IMG/VR virus record: IMGVR_UViG_3300037963_003785
Location: 7,665-71,664 of that record
Reading direction: 5' to 3' (one strand)
Origin: a virus
Length of the DNA: 64,000 nucleotides
Numbering within the stretch: position 1 is the first letter of the stretch; the number at the start of each line of letters is the position of its first letter. This document shows positions 17,573 through 25,795 of this stretch, one piece after another. The notes beneath the pieces were generated by a model. That model did not search any database, was not told the origin of the DNA, and saw nothing but the letters and a program-made list of their open reading frames with translations. The position numbers and the translations under genes are program-made.

Positions 17573-19135
17573 CTACGAATCAAATTTTCCCATAGCAATA
17601 ATTTCATCATCACTTTCTAACGCATACCCAATAGAACCAGTATCCACGTTAAGTTGGAAAGTAGAATCGACTTGTGATATTGTCAATGCATCATGTTCCA
17701 TGTATTGACCATTTATAAAAAATACAAAATCATCTTCGGATGTACTTGTTAACCCACTTGGAGCTGATGCAGTGACTGCCGTAAAGGTAGCTTGAGCTGG
17801 GTTGACAGAGTTAGACTTTTTAACAAAAGATTTTCTAATATAAGTGTCGAAAGTACTTACACTTGTTCCGACAGCAGTACCATTCAACGTTAAACTTCCA
17901 GTTATGTCCATAGAACCACTAAACTTGTGAGTATCATCTAAAGAATTACCAAATATTGTTGAACCACTACTAAAACTTTGAGTTACTTGAGTTATAGAGG
18001 AACTAATGATTAGGTTTTCTGCTATCAAATCACCTTTTACGTGTAAATCTGTATCTATCTGTGCACCACCACCTGGATTCTCAAATATACTAAATGAATT
18101 ATTACCCACGTGAATTGCAGATGATGCAGACATATTAGCAAAAGTTACGTTGGATGTTGTTGCTACATCTTGACCTATTGATAAGGAAAATAAACCTGCA
18201 CTTGAACCATCAAAAGAATTACCAGATACAGATACACCAGTTCCACCCTCTATGTTTAAAGAATTTGCTAAAGTTACAGTAGAAATACTACCTCTACCTT
18301 GAGTAACCCTTACTTCTTGAACTCTATCATCAATATTAACCATAGAACTAATGTTAATATCAGTCTCGTCTTTGATTACCAACCTACGTGGTGTTAAATA
18401 TTTGTTTGTGGTTACCAATTCATTGAATTGTTCAGGTATCAAGTAACCTTTTAGTGTTACACTAAACTCTGTTTTAATTAATCTTTCCGCATCCGTTTCA
18501 GTTACATCATTGAATGCATCAATTGATGTCCTAAACCTCATCTTACCAGGTTCGCCCCAATAAGCACCTTCACTATATTGTATCTTTTCAACAATAGAAT
18601 TCATTTGTTGGATATACGTTGTCCAAATAATAAAATCGTAAGATAGATTTACATAATCAGGTACTGCAACATTATAATATTCATTTTGTGGCATCAATCC
18701 TTGTTGAACTGAAAATCTATCATATCTTTGATTCTGAGTGTATCCTTTCTTAAAAGAATAATGTAACTTTGGCGATTCTGGATCGATTTTATCTATGGCA
18801 TAAGTGTCATCTTTTTCAATAGAAGTTCTTCTAAAAACAATTAATGGTAAAATCTTTTGACCCTTATTATCATTTAAGAATCCTTTAGACCTAATATTAT
18901 ACCACCTTTCAGCAGAAGCATACATCGTTGGAACTTTTATTGATTCACCATTTTCTTGTACGGATGGTTTGATAACATTTTCAAAATAGTACATAATAGC
19001 ACTATCCATATCCATAAGGGTTACGGATACATTTTTTACATCATCCTTGTCTCTTCGTAAAGTTGTAGCACGTGTCTTGTCGGTTAATGCCTGTACTCTT
19101 GAACTTCTTGGAACTGGTTTAGCTCTTTTAGACAT
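17573..19135 (-). CDS. 15: Tail sheath stabilising/terminator protein (gp15-like) with fibre-like C-terminus
   Basis: A 520-residue protein. Residues about 40-260 align by eye with T4 gp15, which caps the tail and joins it to the neck: VPTMYASAERW (T4 VPITYASKEHF), KILPLIVFRRTS, DFIIWTTYIQQMNSIVEKI and IKTEFSVTLKGYLIPEQF. T4 gp15 is 272 residues, so the last 250 residues are an addition. They read like fibre sequence (TGSLTLNGTAVG, VTQSFSSGSTIFG, DTDLHVKGDLIAENL). This suggests a neck protein carrying a built-in fibre or collar domain. It overlaps the gp14-like gene by one base. Confidence 0.85.
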   Translation of the reverse strand: MSKRAKPVPRSSRVQALTDKTRATTLRRDKDDVKNVSVTLMDMDSAIMYYFENVIKPSVQENGESIKVPTMYASAERWYNIRSKGFLNDNKGQKILPLIVFRRTSIEKDDTYAIDKIDPESPKLHYSFKKGYTQNQRYDRFSVQQGLMPQNEYYNVAVPDYVNLSYDFIIWTTYIQQMNSIVEKIQYSEGAYWGEPGKMRFRTSIDAFNDVTETDAERLIKTEFSVTLKGYLIPEQFNELVTTNKYLTPRRLVIKDETDINISSMVNIDDRVQEVRVTQGRGSISTVTLANSLNIEGGTGVSVSGNSFDGSSAGLFSLSIGQDVATTSNVTFANMSASSAIHVGNNSFSIFENPGGGAQIDTDLHVKGDLIAENLIISSSITQVTQSFSSGSTIFGNSLDDTHKFSGSMDITGSLTLNGTAVGTSVSTFDTYIRKSFVKKSNSVNPAQATFTAVTASAPSGLTSTSEDDFVFFINGQYMEHDALTISQVDSTFQLNVDTGSIGYALESDDEIIAMGKFDS

Positions 19136-19620
19136 TATGTACTCCTAACTCGTTCAACACCTATATGACTAGCACGAGTTAGGTGAGCAAGACAAATAAC
19201 AGAATGGTTTTGTTCAAATTGACCACCTAAGAGCTGATTCTCATTGACGTTTCTTATTTCCCAATGTGCATAATTCCAATTTATAACATCACCAACTTCC
19301 ACTACTAAATCTAAATCTAACAATACATCTCTCTGAAAAGAGAAAGTAGCATCTTGTCTTAAATCAGGCCCGAACTCGTCTGTATTAAAATCAAAGTCTT
19401 CAGCTTCTATCAGACAAGCTAACCTTACACCTGATAAATAAGACTTCCCATTACTTGACTCACCATACATATTAACTTGAGTATCTTCAACTGATAGTTT
19501 ATAAAGAACAACGGTTTGGTTTATGATACCATCTTTACCATTCTTTAAATCACCAACTAACTCTTTATTAATGGTGTTAAATAAGTTTATATCTTTTTGA
19601 GAGACAAATCTTCCAGCCAT
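19135..19620 (-). CDS. 14: Neck protein (gp14-like)
   Basis: A 161-residue protein related to T4-type neck protein gp14, which closes the head after packaging. Recognisable features are VNMYGESSNGKSYLSGVRLAC, ALIEAED-type LIEAEDFDFNTDEFGPD, FSFQRDVLLDLDLVVEVGD and INWNYAHWEI. It is shorter than T4 gp14 (256 residues), as in some marine relatives. Position between the gp13-like and gp15-like genes with almost no spacing supports the assignment more than the sequence alone does. Confidence 0.75.
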   Translation of the reverse strand: MAGRFVSQKDINLFNTINKELVGDLKNGKDGIINQTVVLYKLSVEDTQVNMYGESSNGKSYLSGVRLACLIEAEDFDFNTDEFGPDLRQDATFSFQRDVLLDLDLVVEVGDVINWNYAHWEIRNVNENQLLGGQFEQNHSVICLAHLTRASHIGVERVRST

Positions 19621-19624
19621 TATA

Positions 19625-20806
19625 TTATCCTACGTATATTTTTAAAGGAACTTTAGCTAACTTTTCTTGTAAATACTCAGCTTCATCTTTATCTGCCTCA
19701 AGTAATGTCTTTCTACTTGAAGCCTCTAACATTTCTTTTAATTGTGATACCAATGCTTCTTTTTCCGCAATACCCTCAGACCTCAAGGTGTCACCATCCA
19801 TAGTCACTTCAGCTCCAGGTATTGGTATCGAACCATACTTACTTCTAACCAAACCAAGAGTTTCTTTTGCAACTGCTAATCCATATTTTCTAATCCATTG
19901 TTTACCAACATCATTGATTGAATTATACTTCATATTGTAATAAGGTGCATTAGAGAAATCAGAAACTACGTCTTGTGAACCACTAAATACAGTAGACGTA
20001 ACACTATCTCTATCACCTCTTACTAAGTAATCAAAGTAAAGTGATTGTGTAGTTTCATTTACTGGTATTGGAAATAATCTTACTTTATTATTCGTCAATG
20101 TAAATGAAAATGCAGACTTTCTAACTAAATCGTTAAATTCTATAGCCTGTAATCTTAACATATCCGCGTAAACAGGCATCAATAAATACTCTGAACCAGG
20201 CATTGAACCACCACCACTATCAGGCCCCCATCCGAATCCAGATAGTAACTTTATAGCACCAATTCCTGAACCAGCATATGGGTCATAGAATCTTGATTGT
20301 GCGGGTGATTCTTCAAAGTAAACTCTTCTTACTTCTATTGCGTTTCCACTTTCAGACTTTTCAGCCCATACTTTATTTAAATCATATTCTTGTGAACCAC
20401 TAACTACGTCTATCCTACCTTTTTTGTAATCCACTCTACCACCAACACCAGCTTCCGTTCCATATTGTTCTGATAGAAATATAGTTTCAGAAAAACTTGG
20501 GTTCACTCTTTTATGTGTTAGTGAATTCGATGAACCTGTTGGTGCACCTTTTAAACTAAGTAAATTTTCTTTTATGTTGTACTGATTTATATGAGAAGCA
20601 TATTCAGTTACGGATTCTTCGAAAGCTGAATAAAAAGAACCAGATTGTAATTCTATATCTATTATAGGATATCCGAGTGTTCTTGCAGCCCAATCTGCAA
20701 ATTGGTCAGCAGATGATGTGAATTCGGCCTCTGTATCATAAAATCCATAGGGTGTATCCCCTACAGAAAAAGAACTACTTCCTGGCCATATTGGTTTCTG
20801 AGCCAT
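19625..20806 (-). CDS. 13: Neck / head-completion protein (gp13-like)
   Basis: A 393-residue protein resembling the gp13 neck adaptor of T4-like phages, which binds the portal after DNA packaging. The N-terminal part has the family-like YGFYDTEAEF, WAARTLGYPIIDIELQSGSF and FEESVTEYASHINQYN segments, followed by a beta-rich middle and a helical C-terminus (WIRKYGLAVAKETLGLVRSK). Longer than T4 gp13 (309). It lies directly after the capsid and a small unknown gene and directly before gp14- and gp15-like genes, the usual neck order. Confidence 0.75.
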   Translation of the reverse strand: MAQKPIWPGSSSFSVGDTPYGFYDTEAEFTSSADQFADWAARTLGYPIIDIELQSGSFYSAFEESVTEYASHINQYNIKENLLSLKGAPTGSSNSLTHKRVNPSFSETIFLSEQYGTEAGVGGRVDYKKGRIDVVSGSQEYDLNKVWAEKSESGNAIEVRRVYFEESPAQSRFYDPYAGSGIGAIKLLSGFGWGPDSGGGSMPGSEYLLMPVYADMLRLQAIEFNDLVRKSAFSFTLTNNKVRLFPIPVNETTQSLYFDYLVRGDRDSVTSTVFSGSQDVVSDFSNAPYYNMKYNSINDVGKQWIRKYGLAVAKETLGLVRSKYGSIPIPGAEVTMDGDTLRSEGIAEKEALVSQLKEMLEASSRKTLLEADKDEAEYLQEKLAKVPLKIYVG

Positions 20807-21193
20807 TTATATCTCCCATATATGGTCGTATCTCTCATCGTAAATTTCACTACCATAAATCCAATCTTCTTGGTAGAGAACTCCAAATTGACACATCCAT
20901 GTTATCAACTGAAAAGAGCTACTAACTTTTGTTGTCGTTTCCAAATAAGTTTCTAAATTAGTTTCCAATTGGTAATCTACACCTTTATCAGGTAAAGTAC
21001 CATTTCTTGGCCACCAAGTTGAAGACAAACATGGTGCACCAACTCCAATGAAAGATTTTGCAACTTCAACAAGAGTTCCAAAATATTCTTGGTCTGAACA
21101 TGAACCTGTTAATCTATCGTATCTATCATATGAATCTTTAAATTCATCTACTGATAGTAAACTGTTTGCTACTTCAACGTTAATTTTTTTCAT
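20807..21193 (-). CDS. Hypothetical neck-region protein
   Basis: A 128-residue acidic protein, rich in aromatic residues and tyrosines (DSYDRYDRLTGS, STWWPRNGTLPDKG, ITWMCQFGVLYQEDWIYGSE). No family is recognised. Its stop abuts the ATG of the gp13-like gene (one base apart), and it is the first gene after the capsid terminator, led by an ATATTTAT box 22 bases upstream. Likely a connector or virion protein in the neck operon, but this rests on context only. Confidence 0.7.
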   Translation of the reverse strand: MKKINVEVANSLLSVDEFKDSYDRYDRLTGSCSDQEYFGTLVEVAKSFIGVGAPCLSSTWWPRNGTLPDKGVDYQLETNLETYLETTTKVSSSFQLITWMCQFGVLYQEDWIYGSEIYDERYDHIWEI

Positions 21194-21215
21194 AAATATA
21201 TAGTTTTACTCTTCT

Positions 21216-21223
21216 ATAAATAT
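21216..21223 (-). promoter_or_regulatory. ATATTTAT box upstream of neck operon
   Basis: Sense strand reads CCGTTATATTTATAGAAG, 22 bases before the ATG at 21193 and 13 bases after the capsid terminator stem. A start for a new transcript right after a terminator is what a promoter would look like. Confidence 0.45.
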
Positions 21224-21228
21224 AACGG

Positions 21229-21261
21229 CAAAGAAAAAGGGTGATATTTCTACCACCCTTT
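21229..21261 (-). terminator. Rho-independent terminator after major capsid gene
   Basis: On the minus strand AAAGGGTG (21254-21261), a ten-base loop and CACCCTTT (21236-21243) form an eight-pair stem followed by TTCTTTG. It lies 35 bases after the capsid stop codon. Confidence 0.85.
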
Positions 21262-21295
21262 ATCTTTCATGTCTGTTAATTAAGTATAATTAAAC

Positions 21296-22951
21296 TTACA
21301 CTTTATCAACGTCAGCGACAACGACAGTACCGTAGAACTCAGGTCTTACGATTTTCTTCGCGTAACGAGTCATCACACCTTTACGTGGAGTAAAGTTGGT
21401 TGGGTCGTATACGAGAGGTGTCATAATCAACGGAACATAAGGACTATACACAGCACCAGTTTCAAGGAAGTTACTTCCTCTGAAACCAACAAGAATTACA
21501 TTCTCGAATTGGTATGGGTTCTTGTAAACAGTAAATCTGTTGTTCAAGAGACCTGCTTTTTGTACACCCATTGCATACTGTTGATTGTTGGAATCACCAT
21601 TACTATCAGTTGCATATCCAGGAATAGATTCAAGGATTGTAGCAACTTCAGGACTTACTACGATGAAGTTTGCACCACCACGTAGGGTCTTCTGATGAAT
21701 CGCGTTAGACACAGATTGTATCTTGTTACCAAGTGTTTGGAACCAAGTTCCTTTCACGTAGGCATTAGATTGACCAGATGATTCTACAAAAGAACCACCA
21801 TCCCATTCATATCCAACCTTTGCTGACCATTTTTCTTCTTTAGCGTTAGCATTTAAACGAATCATGTCAAGGATTTCTAAGTCGATTTCCATTGCGATGT
21901 ATTCTGATAACATAGAAGTCAATTCAGCTTCTGCATCAACTGAGTGATAAGCATTAAGGTCTTGAGCTAACTCAGGAGTCCATACTGCTTTTAACTTACG
22001 AGTTTTTGCAACAATTGGAATTGAACGCATCTGAATATCAATTTCAGGTATTCCGACATCTCCCTCACCAGAGAAACCACCATCGGTAGCAGCTGCTGGA
22101 GAAGACTCGAAATCACCACGAGTGATATCAGTTGGTTGTTTATGGTACTTAACGGTGTAGGTTACATCACCTGCAGGGCCGTTAGCGTCAAACGTTGTTG
22201 TAGAGTCTGGTGCCACAATAAACTGAATGTGTGTACCAGCCGCTGGGTTTGAAGTACCATCGGAATCTACCCTCTTAGTGTAAGCAGGATAGTAAGTAGA
22301 AAGTGAACCACTACCAGAACCACTAATTGAAAATGCTCTCGCACCATTCAAATCAGCAGCTGATAATTCACTATGTGCGAATCTTAAGAAACGTAGTGAT
22401 GATAGAGAACCACTCAATGATGGTTCGAAATCAATCATAGCGTTTGTTGCTGATCCAGAAGTCGCTGTAGTTGTAGTTGCACTTACGTCATTTATGGAAT
22501 ATCCGAATTTACCTGCTCCATAAAGACCACCACTTGGGTCACCAGAAGAAGAAGTGTTACCAAACACGTCTGCTCTTTGAGTGTGACCAGGTTGAGCTGA
22601 ACCATACTTGAAATCAAGATAGAAGATTAGTCCAGATGGTAAGTTCATAGGCTGTACAGAAACGAATTCCTGTGAAGCTAATGAACCAAAGATTCTACGA
22701 ATTAATGGAAGTGCAACACCGCTCCACTCTTCAGAGTTAGCAGTTGTAGACACTTTAGAAGCCTCATCAATTAACTGACGAGCCTGATTTTCCAATAGTG
22801 TAGCCATACCATGTTTTCTGTTCTCCTCATCTATACCTTCTAAAAGGCCAGTAGGTTCCCATTTCTCAACAAGTTTCTTGGTCTGTTCACGAAGCTCTCT
22901 TTGCGGATTATATCCATCCATGATATTTTGGATTTCATTATAATTGCTCAT
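21296..22951 (-). CDS. 23: Major capsid protein (gp23-like)
   Basis: A 551-residue homologue of T4 gp23 (521). The opening helices and LVEKWEPTGLLEGI, followed by LPLIRRIFGSL and VSVQPMNLPSGLIFYL, match the T4 pattern (VRRAIPNL, GVQPMNSPTG). In T4 the first 65 residues are removed by the gp21 protease; here LIDE at 60-63 is a good candidate cleavage site. A Gly/Ser/Thr-rich surface insertion spans about residues 115-260. The C-terminus GVMTRYAKKIVRPEFYGTVV is typical. It is preceded by the scaffold gene (19-base gap) and followed by a strong terminator, as expected for the most abundant virion protein. Confidence 0.95.
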   Translation of the reverse strand: MSNYNEIQNIMDGYNPQRELREQTKKLVEKWEPTGLLEGIDEENRKHGMATLLENQARQLIDEASKVSTTANSEEWSGVALPLIRRIFGSLASQEFVSVQPMNLPSGLIFYLDFKYGSAQPGHTQRADVFGNTSSSGDPSGGLYGAGKFGYSINDVSATTTTATSGSATNAMIDFEPSLSGSLSSLRFLRFAHSELSAADLNGARAFSISGSGSGSLSTYYPAYTKRVDSDGTSNPAAGTHIQFIVAPDSTTTFDANGPAGDVTYTVKYHKQPTDITRGDFESSPAAATDGGFSGEGDVGIPEIDIQMRSIPIVAKTRKLKAVWTPELAQDLNAYHSVDAEAELTSMLSEYIAMEIDLEILDMIRLNANAKEEKWSAKVGYEWDGGSFVESSGQSNAYVKGTWFQTLGNKIQSVSNAIHQKTLRGGANFIVVSPEVATILESIPGYATDSNGDSNNQQYAMGVQKAGLLNNRFTVYKNPYQFENVILVGFRGSNFLETGAVYSPYVPLIMTPLVYDPTNFTPRKGVMTRYAKKIVRPEFYGTVVVADVDKV

Positions 22952-22970
22952 TTTTTAAGCTCCAAGTAAA

Positions 22971-24170
22971 TTAAAGAATATTAGCCAACTTCTTAAATCT
23001 ATCTCTCAACGCACTACCCTCTTGAATTACTTCTTTAGGTTTTTGAGTTGATGCGACAGCTTTAGAAGCTGAACCTTTACTCTCGTTAACGGTTTCATTT
23101 TTCTTAGCACCAAATGATTCAGCCAAAGTTGAATATACCAACTTGACTTCTCTTAAATTTGCTGCTCTGTCGAAAGTTTCAACAACTTTCAATTTCTGTT
23201 CGTTGTTAAGACCATAAGCCCTAAACAACTTATTGCTGAATAGCAACTTAGCGTTAAGAAGATTAACTTCGTTTAATTTACCACGAAGATACTTAACCAC
23301 ATCTCTGTGTTCTTCTAACTCTTTACTTAGCTCTTCAACACGATTGTCCTGCTCTTCAACTTCTTCCTCTTCAGATAGTGCAGATAGGATTTCATCTAAG
23401 TCAATGTCTTCTTCAACATCTTCTTCAACGTCTTCGTTTTCTTTTAACTTAGCTTTTCCTACTGAACCAATACCAGAAGATTTGTCAGCTGCACCTTTCT
23501 TGTTATCACCTGAACCGATACCAGAAGAATGGTCAACTTCTTCGTCAACTTCTTCATTCTTTTCATCGTCTTCATCTTCCTCATTTACTGATTCATCTTT
23601 CTTTTCGTCATCTTCATGTTCGCCTTCAGAAACGGATTCGTCTTTTTCGTCTTCCTCTTCTTCATTGATGTCAGCTTCTAATTCAGCAAGAACGGCTTCC
23701 AAGTCAAGGTCTTCATCTACATCGTCTTCTTTGTCTTCGTGTTCACCTTCTTCAACTGATTCATCTTTTTCTTCTTCGTCTTCTTCTTCAGTTTTAAGAG
23801 GTGCATACTTGACACCATCGATTTCAATGATTTCTGATTCATCAACTTCATCATCGCCTCTTTCTTCGACTTCTTTATCTTCAGGTTCCATCTCTTCAGA
23901 GTGGTCGTCTGATGGGTCTTCGTCATCGGCATTGATTTTCATTCTTTCCTCAGGATCCTCGTCATCACCATGCATAGCTTCATCTTTTTCATCGTCTTCC
24001 ATTCTTTCTTCTACATCTTCTTCTTCTTCCATCTCAGCTTGAATTTTCTGTGACAACATTGACTTTAATCGTGGAGTAAATGCTTCTTCAAGAGCCACTT
24101 TAGCGTTTGCTAGTGCAGTTTCACGAACTGCTTTTGCGTCAGCAATAGCGTCTTTTAATAAGTCATCCAT
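22971..24170 (-). CDS. 22: Prohead core scaffold protein (gp22-like)
   Basis: A 399-residue, extremely acidic protein that would form the inner core around which the capsid assembles and which is then degraded. The N-terminus (DAIADAKAVRETALANAKV) and C-terminal helical part (NAKLLFSNKLFRAYGLNNEQ, LREVKLVYSTLAESFG) carry the conserved signal; the middle 200 residues are mostly E and D. It has internal repeats: KDESVxEGEHED twice plus KDESVNEEDEDD, SSGIGS twice, and DLDLEAVLAELEADI/DIDLDEILSALSEEE. Start chosen at ATG 24170, which has GGAG six bases upstream; the ATG at 24182 has none. Confidence 0.9.
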   Translation of the reverse strand: MDDLLKDAIADAKAVRETALANAKVALEEAFTPRLKSMLSQKIQAEMEEEEDVEERMEDDEKDEAMHGDDEDPEERMKINADDEDPSDDHSEEMEPEDKEVEERGDDEVDESEIIEIDGVKYAPLKTEEEDEEEKDESVEEGEHEDKEDDVDEDLDLEAVLAELEADINEEEEDEKDESVSEGEHEDDEKKDESVNEEDEDDEKNEEVDEEVDHSSGIGSGDNKKGAADKSSGIGSVGKAKLKENEDVEEDVEEDIDLDEILSALSEEEEVEEQDNRVEELSKELEEHRDVVKYLRGKLNEVNLLNAKLLFSNKLFRAYGLNNEQKLKVVETFDRAANLREVKLVYSTLAESFGAKKNETVNESKGSASKAVASTQKPKEVIQEGSALRDRFKKLANIL

Positions 24171-24251
24171 TTTATTCTCCATATTTTGGATTTGGATTTA
24201 GTAATGTTATTAGAAACATTAATGTGATTATTGGTCGTCTTGACCATTCGG

Positions 24252-24287
24252 TACGACATAAGTGGGGCTCAAATGAGCAATGTCGTA
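24252..24287. other. Structured inverted-repeat element upstream of scaffold gene
   Basis: TACGACAT (24252-24259) and ATGTCGTA (24280-24287) are perfect inverted repeats that enclose a second small inverted repeat GCTCA/TGAGC (24267-24278). The core AAGTGGGGCTCAAATGAG also occurs, as AAGTGGGCTCAAATGAG, at 10638-10671 on the other strand. It lies in the 146-base leader of the scaffold gene, downstream of an ATATTTAT box. No U tract follows, so it does not look like a terminator. Confidence 0.55.
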
Positions 24288-24298
24288 TTCTTGTTTAT

Positions 24299-24306
24299 AT
24301 AAATAT
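24299..24306 (-). promoter_or_regulatory. ATATTTAT box upstream of scaffold-capsid operon
   Basis: Sense strand reads GTATATATTTATATAAAC, 128 bases before the scaffold start. The long leader between contains the structured element at 24252-24287. Confidence 0.4.
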
Positions 24307-24316
24307 ATACAAACAG

Positions 24317-24526
24317 TTAAAAACGTGAGTTTTCACGTGAAATTCTTCTTGATTTCTCTCGTGCAATACCCTTTTTCTTTGCTTCTCTTCTCAAGGTAGA
24401 TGGTTTTGTATAAAACTCTCTCTGTTTGAGTTCGAATAACATATTTGAGTCTTTAACTTTTTTCTTAAAACGTGATATAAGTCTTTCTACAGACTCGTTT
24501 TTTTTCTTTGTAACTTGTATACCCAA
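24317..24526 (-). CDS. rpsU: Ribosomal protein bS21 homologue
   Basis: A 69-residue basic protein matching bacterial bS21: NESVERLISRFKKKV (family NExxExxLRRFKRxV), then FELKQREFYTKPSTLRR (family ExRxREYYEKPSxxRK) and a Lys/Arg-rich tail AKKKGIAREKSRR. bS21 sits on the 30S platform near the anti-Shine-Dalgarno end of 16S rRNA and aids initiation. Phage-encoded bS21 is known in marine phages and could bias host ribosomes to phage mRNA. Start is TTG at 24526, directly after the upstream stop, with GAGG five bases before; no ATG is available. It lies between a core-like protein gene and the scaffold gene. Confidence 0.9.
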   Translation of the reverse strand: MGIQVTKKKNESVERLISRFKKKVKDSNMLFELKQREFYTKPSTLRREAKKKGIAREKSRRISRENSRF

Positions 24527-25225
24527 TTAGTCCTCTTCGTTTTTTCCTTTATAGTTAGCGTCTACATAATTGAAGAATTTTTTCTTTTCCTCATCATCTA
24601 ATTCTGCAGGTGATTTAATACCAAACTTCTTCATAGCCTTTTGAAAGAACTCTTCGTAGTCCCCCTCATCTATATTGTATTCACCAATCTTGGTTTCTTT
24701 TTCTTTTTCAGGTGTCATTGCATCATCTTGGTCATGACCACGAACGTGTCCTTCAGGTATCTCATAATATCTACCAATGATGTGTGCCATATCTTCATAT
24801 ACAGCACTCATTCTTTCTTGTAGTCCTTGTGCCTCCTGTGCAAATTTACCAAATGATTTTGAGAGTGTAGTTAACTCTTTCATGTTACGACCAACAGTTA
24901 CTTTGTCAAACCAATCCTCTGTCTCACGAATTGTATTTTCTTTAACACCATTAGCTAATTCAGATAATGATTTTGCAACATCTCTTAAATTACCCTCTCT
25001 GTAAATTAATTTACCAAGATTGTTAAAGTTGGATAGGTTTTCATTAAAAGCTTTTTTATCAAATTTATCTTCATTTTTATGTCCGTAGATATCTTCTACT
25101 ATATCAGATAAATTAGAATTGTTATTATGTAATGGTGAAGTACCACCGATAGCGGATATACCAACAACACCACCAATTGCTTCGTTTACTAAATCTTTTA
25201 ATTTAATGTTTTTCTTCTTTGACAT
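24527..25225 (-). CDS. Head-module protein, possible prohead core component
   Basis: A 232-residue protein without a recognised enzymatic motif. It opens MSKKKNIKLKDLVNEAIGG, an amphipathic helix with a VNE sequence that also occurs in other head-module proteins here and may be a prohead protease site. The middle is helical (ENLSNFNNLGKLIYREGN, LSKSFGKFAQEAQGLQERM), and the C-terminus has an acidic linker and the compact segment SPAELDDEEKKKFFNYVDAN. It ends flush with bS21. Location between protease and scaffold genes suggests an internal head or core protein. Confidence 0.7.
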   Translation of the reverse strand: MSKKKNIKLKDLVNEAIGGVVGISAIGGTSPLHNNNSNLSDIVEDIYGHKNEDKFDKKAFNENLSNFNNLGKLIYREGNLRDVAKSLSELANGVKENTIRETEDWFDKVTVGRNMKELTTLSKSFGKFAQEAQGLQERMSAVYEDMAHIIGRYYEIPEGHVRGHDQDDAMTPEKEKETKIGEYNIDEGDYEEFFQKAMKKFGIKSPAELDDEEKKKFFNYVDANYKGKNEED

Positions 25226-25244
25226 TGTTAACTCCTGTTCCCTA

Positions 25245-25252
25245 ATAAATAT
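25245..25252 (-). promoter_or_regulatory. ATATTTAT box upstream of 24527-25225
   Basis: Sense strand reads AATTTATATTTATTAGGG, 19 bases before the ATG at 25225. Confidence 0.35.
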
Positions 25253-25255
25253 AAA

Positions 25256-25795
25256 TTATCTACGTTTTTTACCACGAAGATAACTTCTAAATCTTTTTTC
25301 TACTTTTCTCCAAAGGACTTGTAACATCTCTCTAACACCAACACTTGTATCCATAGCTGGGCCAGATTTTATTCCTCTGATTAAATCCATTGCATCGTAT
25401 CTACCACCCTTTACACCATTCATCATAATCTTGATACTTTTTGCAGATGCCTGATTGATAAGTTTCCCCATATCTCTGACATCTTTTTCTACAAACTTTT
25501 GTGCTTCCGTTGAACTAAAAGGAAGTTGTGATGGTGAATTAAGAGGTGCCTCTGTTAATTCAGAATTTAAAATGTAATCACGTGCCTTGTTTAGTCTATC
25601 AGAAGACTCTATTACTTTACCCATCCACCATGTTGGTAACTCTATATCACCAACACTTTCGAGTTTTTGAATAATCTCTTGACAATCCTCTATCGAAGTT
25701 TTTAACTTTCTAATAGCAGACGGAACATCTTCATGTCCATCTTCTGTCAATAAATTTTCTAAGTAAATATCTTTAATCACTTTAATAAAGTCCAA
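25256..25795 (-). CDS. Head-module helical protein
   Basis: A 179-residue protein with the N-terminal helix MDFIKVIKDIYLENLLTEDG, a helical segment KTSIEDCQEIIQKLES, then LPTWWMGKVIESSDRLNKA, a pattern (paired Trp followed by a helix ending in ARDYIL) that I have seen in head-region proteins of marine T4-like phages. The C-terminus is strongly basic (KRFRSYLRGKKRR), which would suit DNA binding inside the head. It overlaps the upstream gene by 19 bases. No catalytic motif; function unknown. Confidence 0.7.
   Translation of the reverse strand: MDFIKVIKDIYLENLLTEDGHEDVPSAIRKLKTSIEDCQEIIQKLESVGDIELPTWWMGKVIESSDRLNKARDYILNSELTEAPLNSPSQLPFSSTEAQKFVEKDVRDMGKLINQASAKSIKIMMNGVKGGRYDAMDLIRGIKSGPAMDTSVGVREMLQVLWRKVEKRFRSYLRGKKRR

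Noticed and set aside
9678-19135. Diversity-generating retroelement acting on the fibre genes
   Set aside because: Repeats are present, but there is no reverse transcriptase and no adenine-biased template/variable repeat pair in the window.
23233-24042. Plus-strand serine-rich open frame of 269 codons opposite the scaffold gene
   Set aside because: It is the complement of the Glu/Asp-rich scaffold coding sequence (GAA/GAT read backwards as TTC/ATC, giving Ser). It has no ribosome-binding site and all neighbours are on the minus strand.
24252-24287. Rho-independent terminator after bS21
   Set aside because: The inverted repeat is strong, but no U tract follows on either strand, and the downstream scaffold gene needs transcription through it or from the box at 24299.
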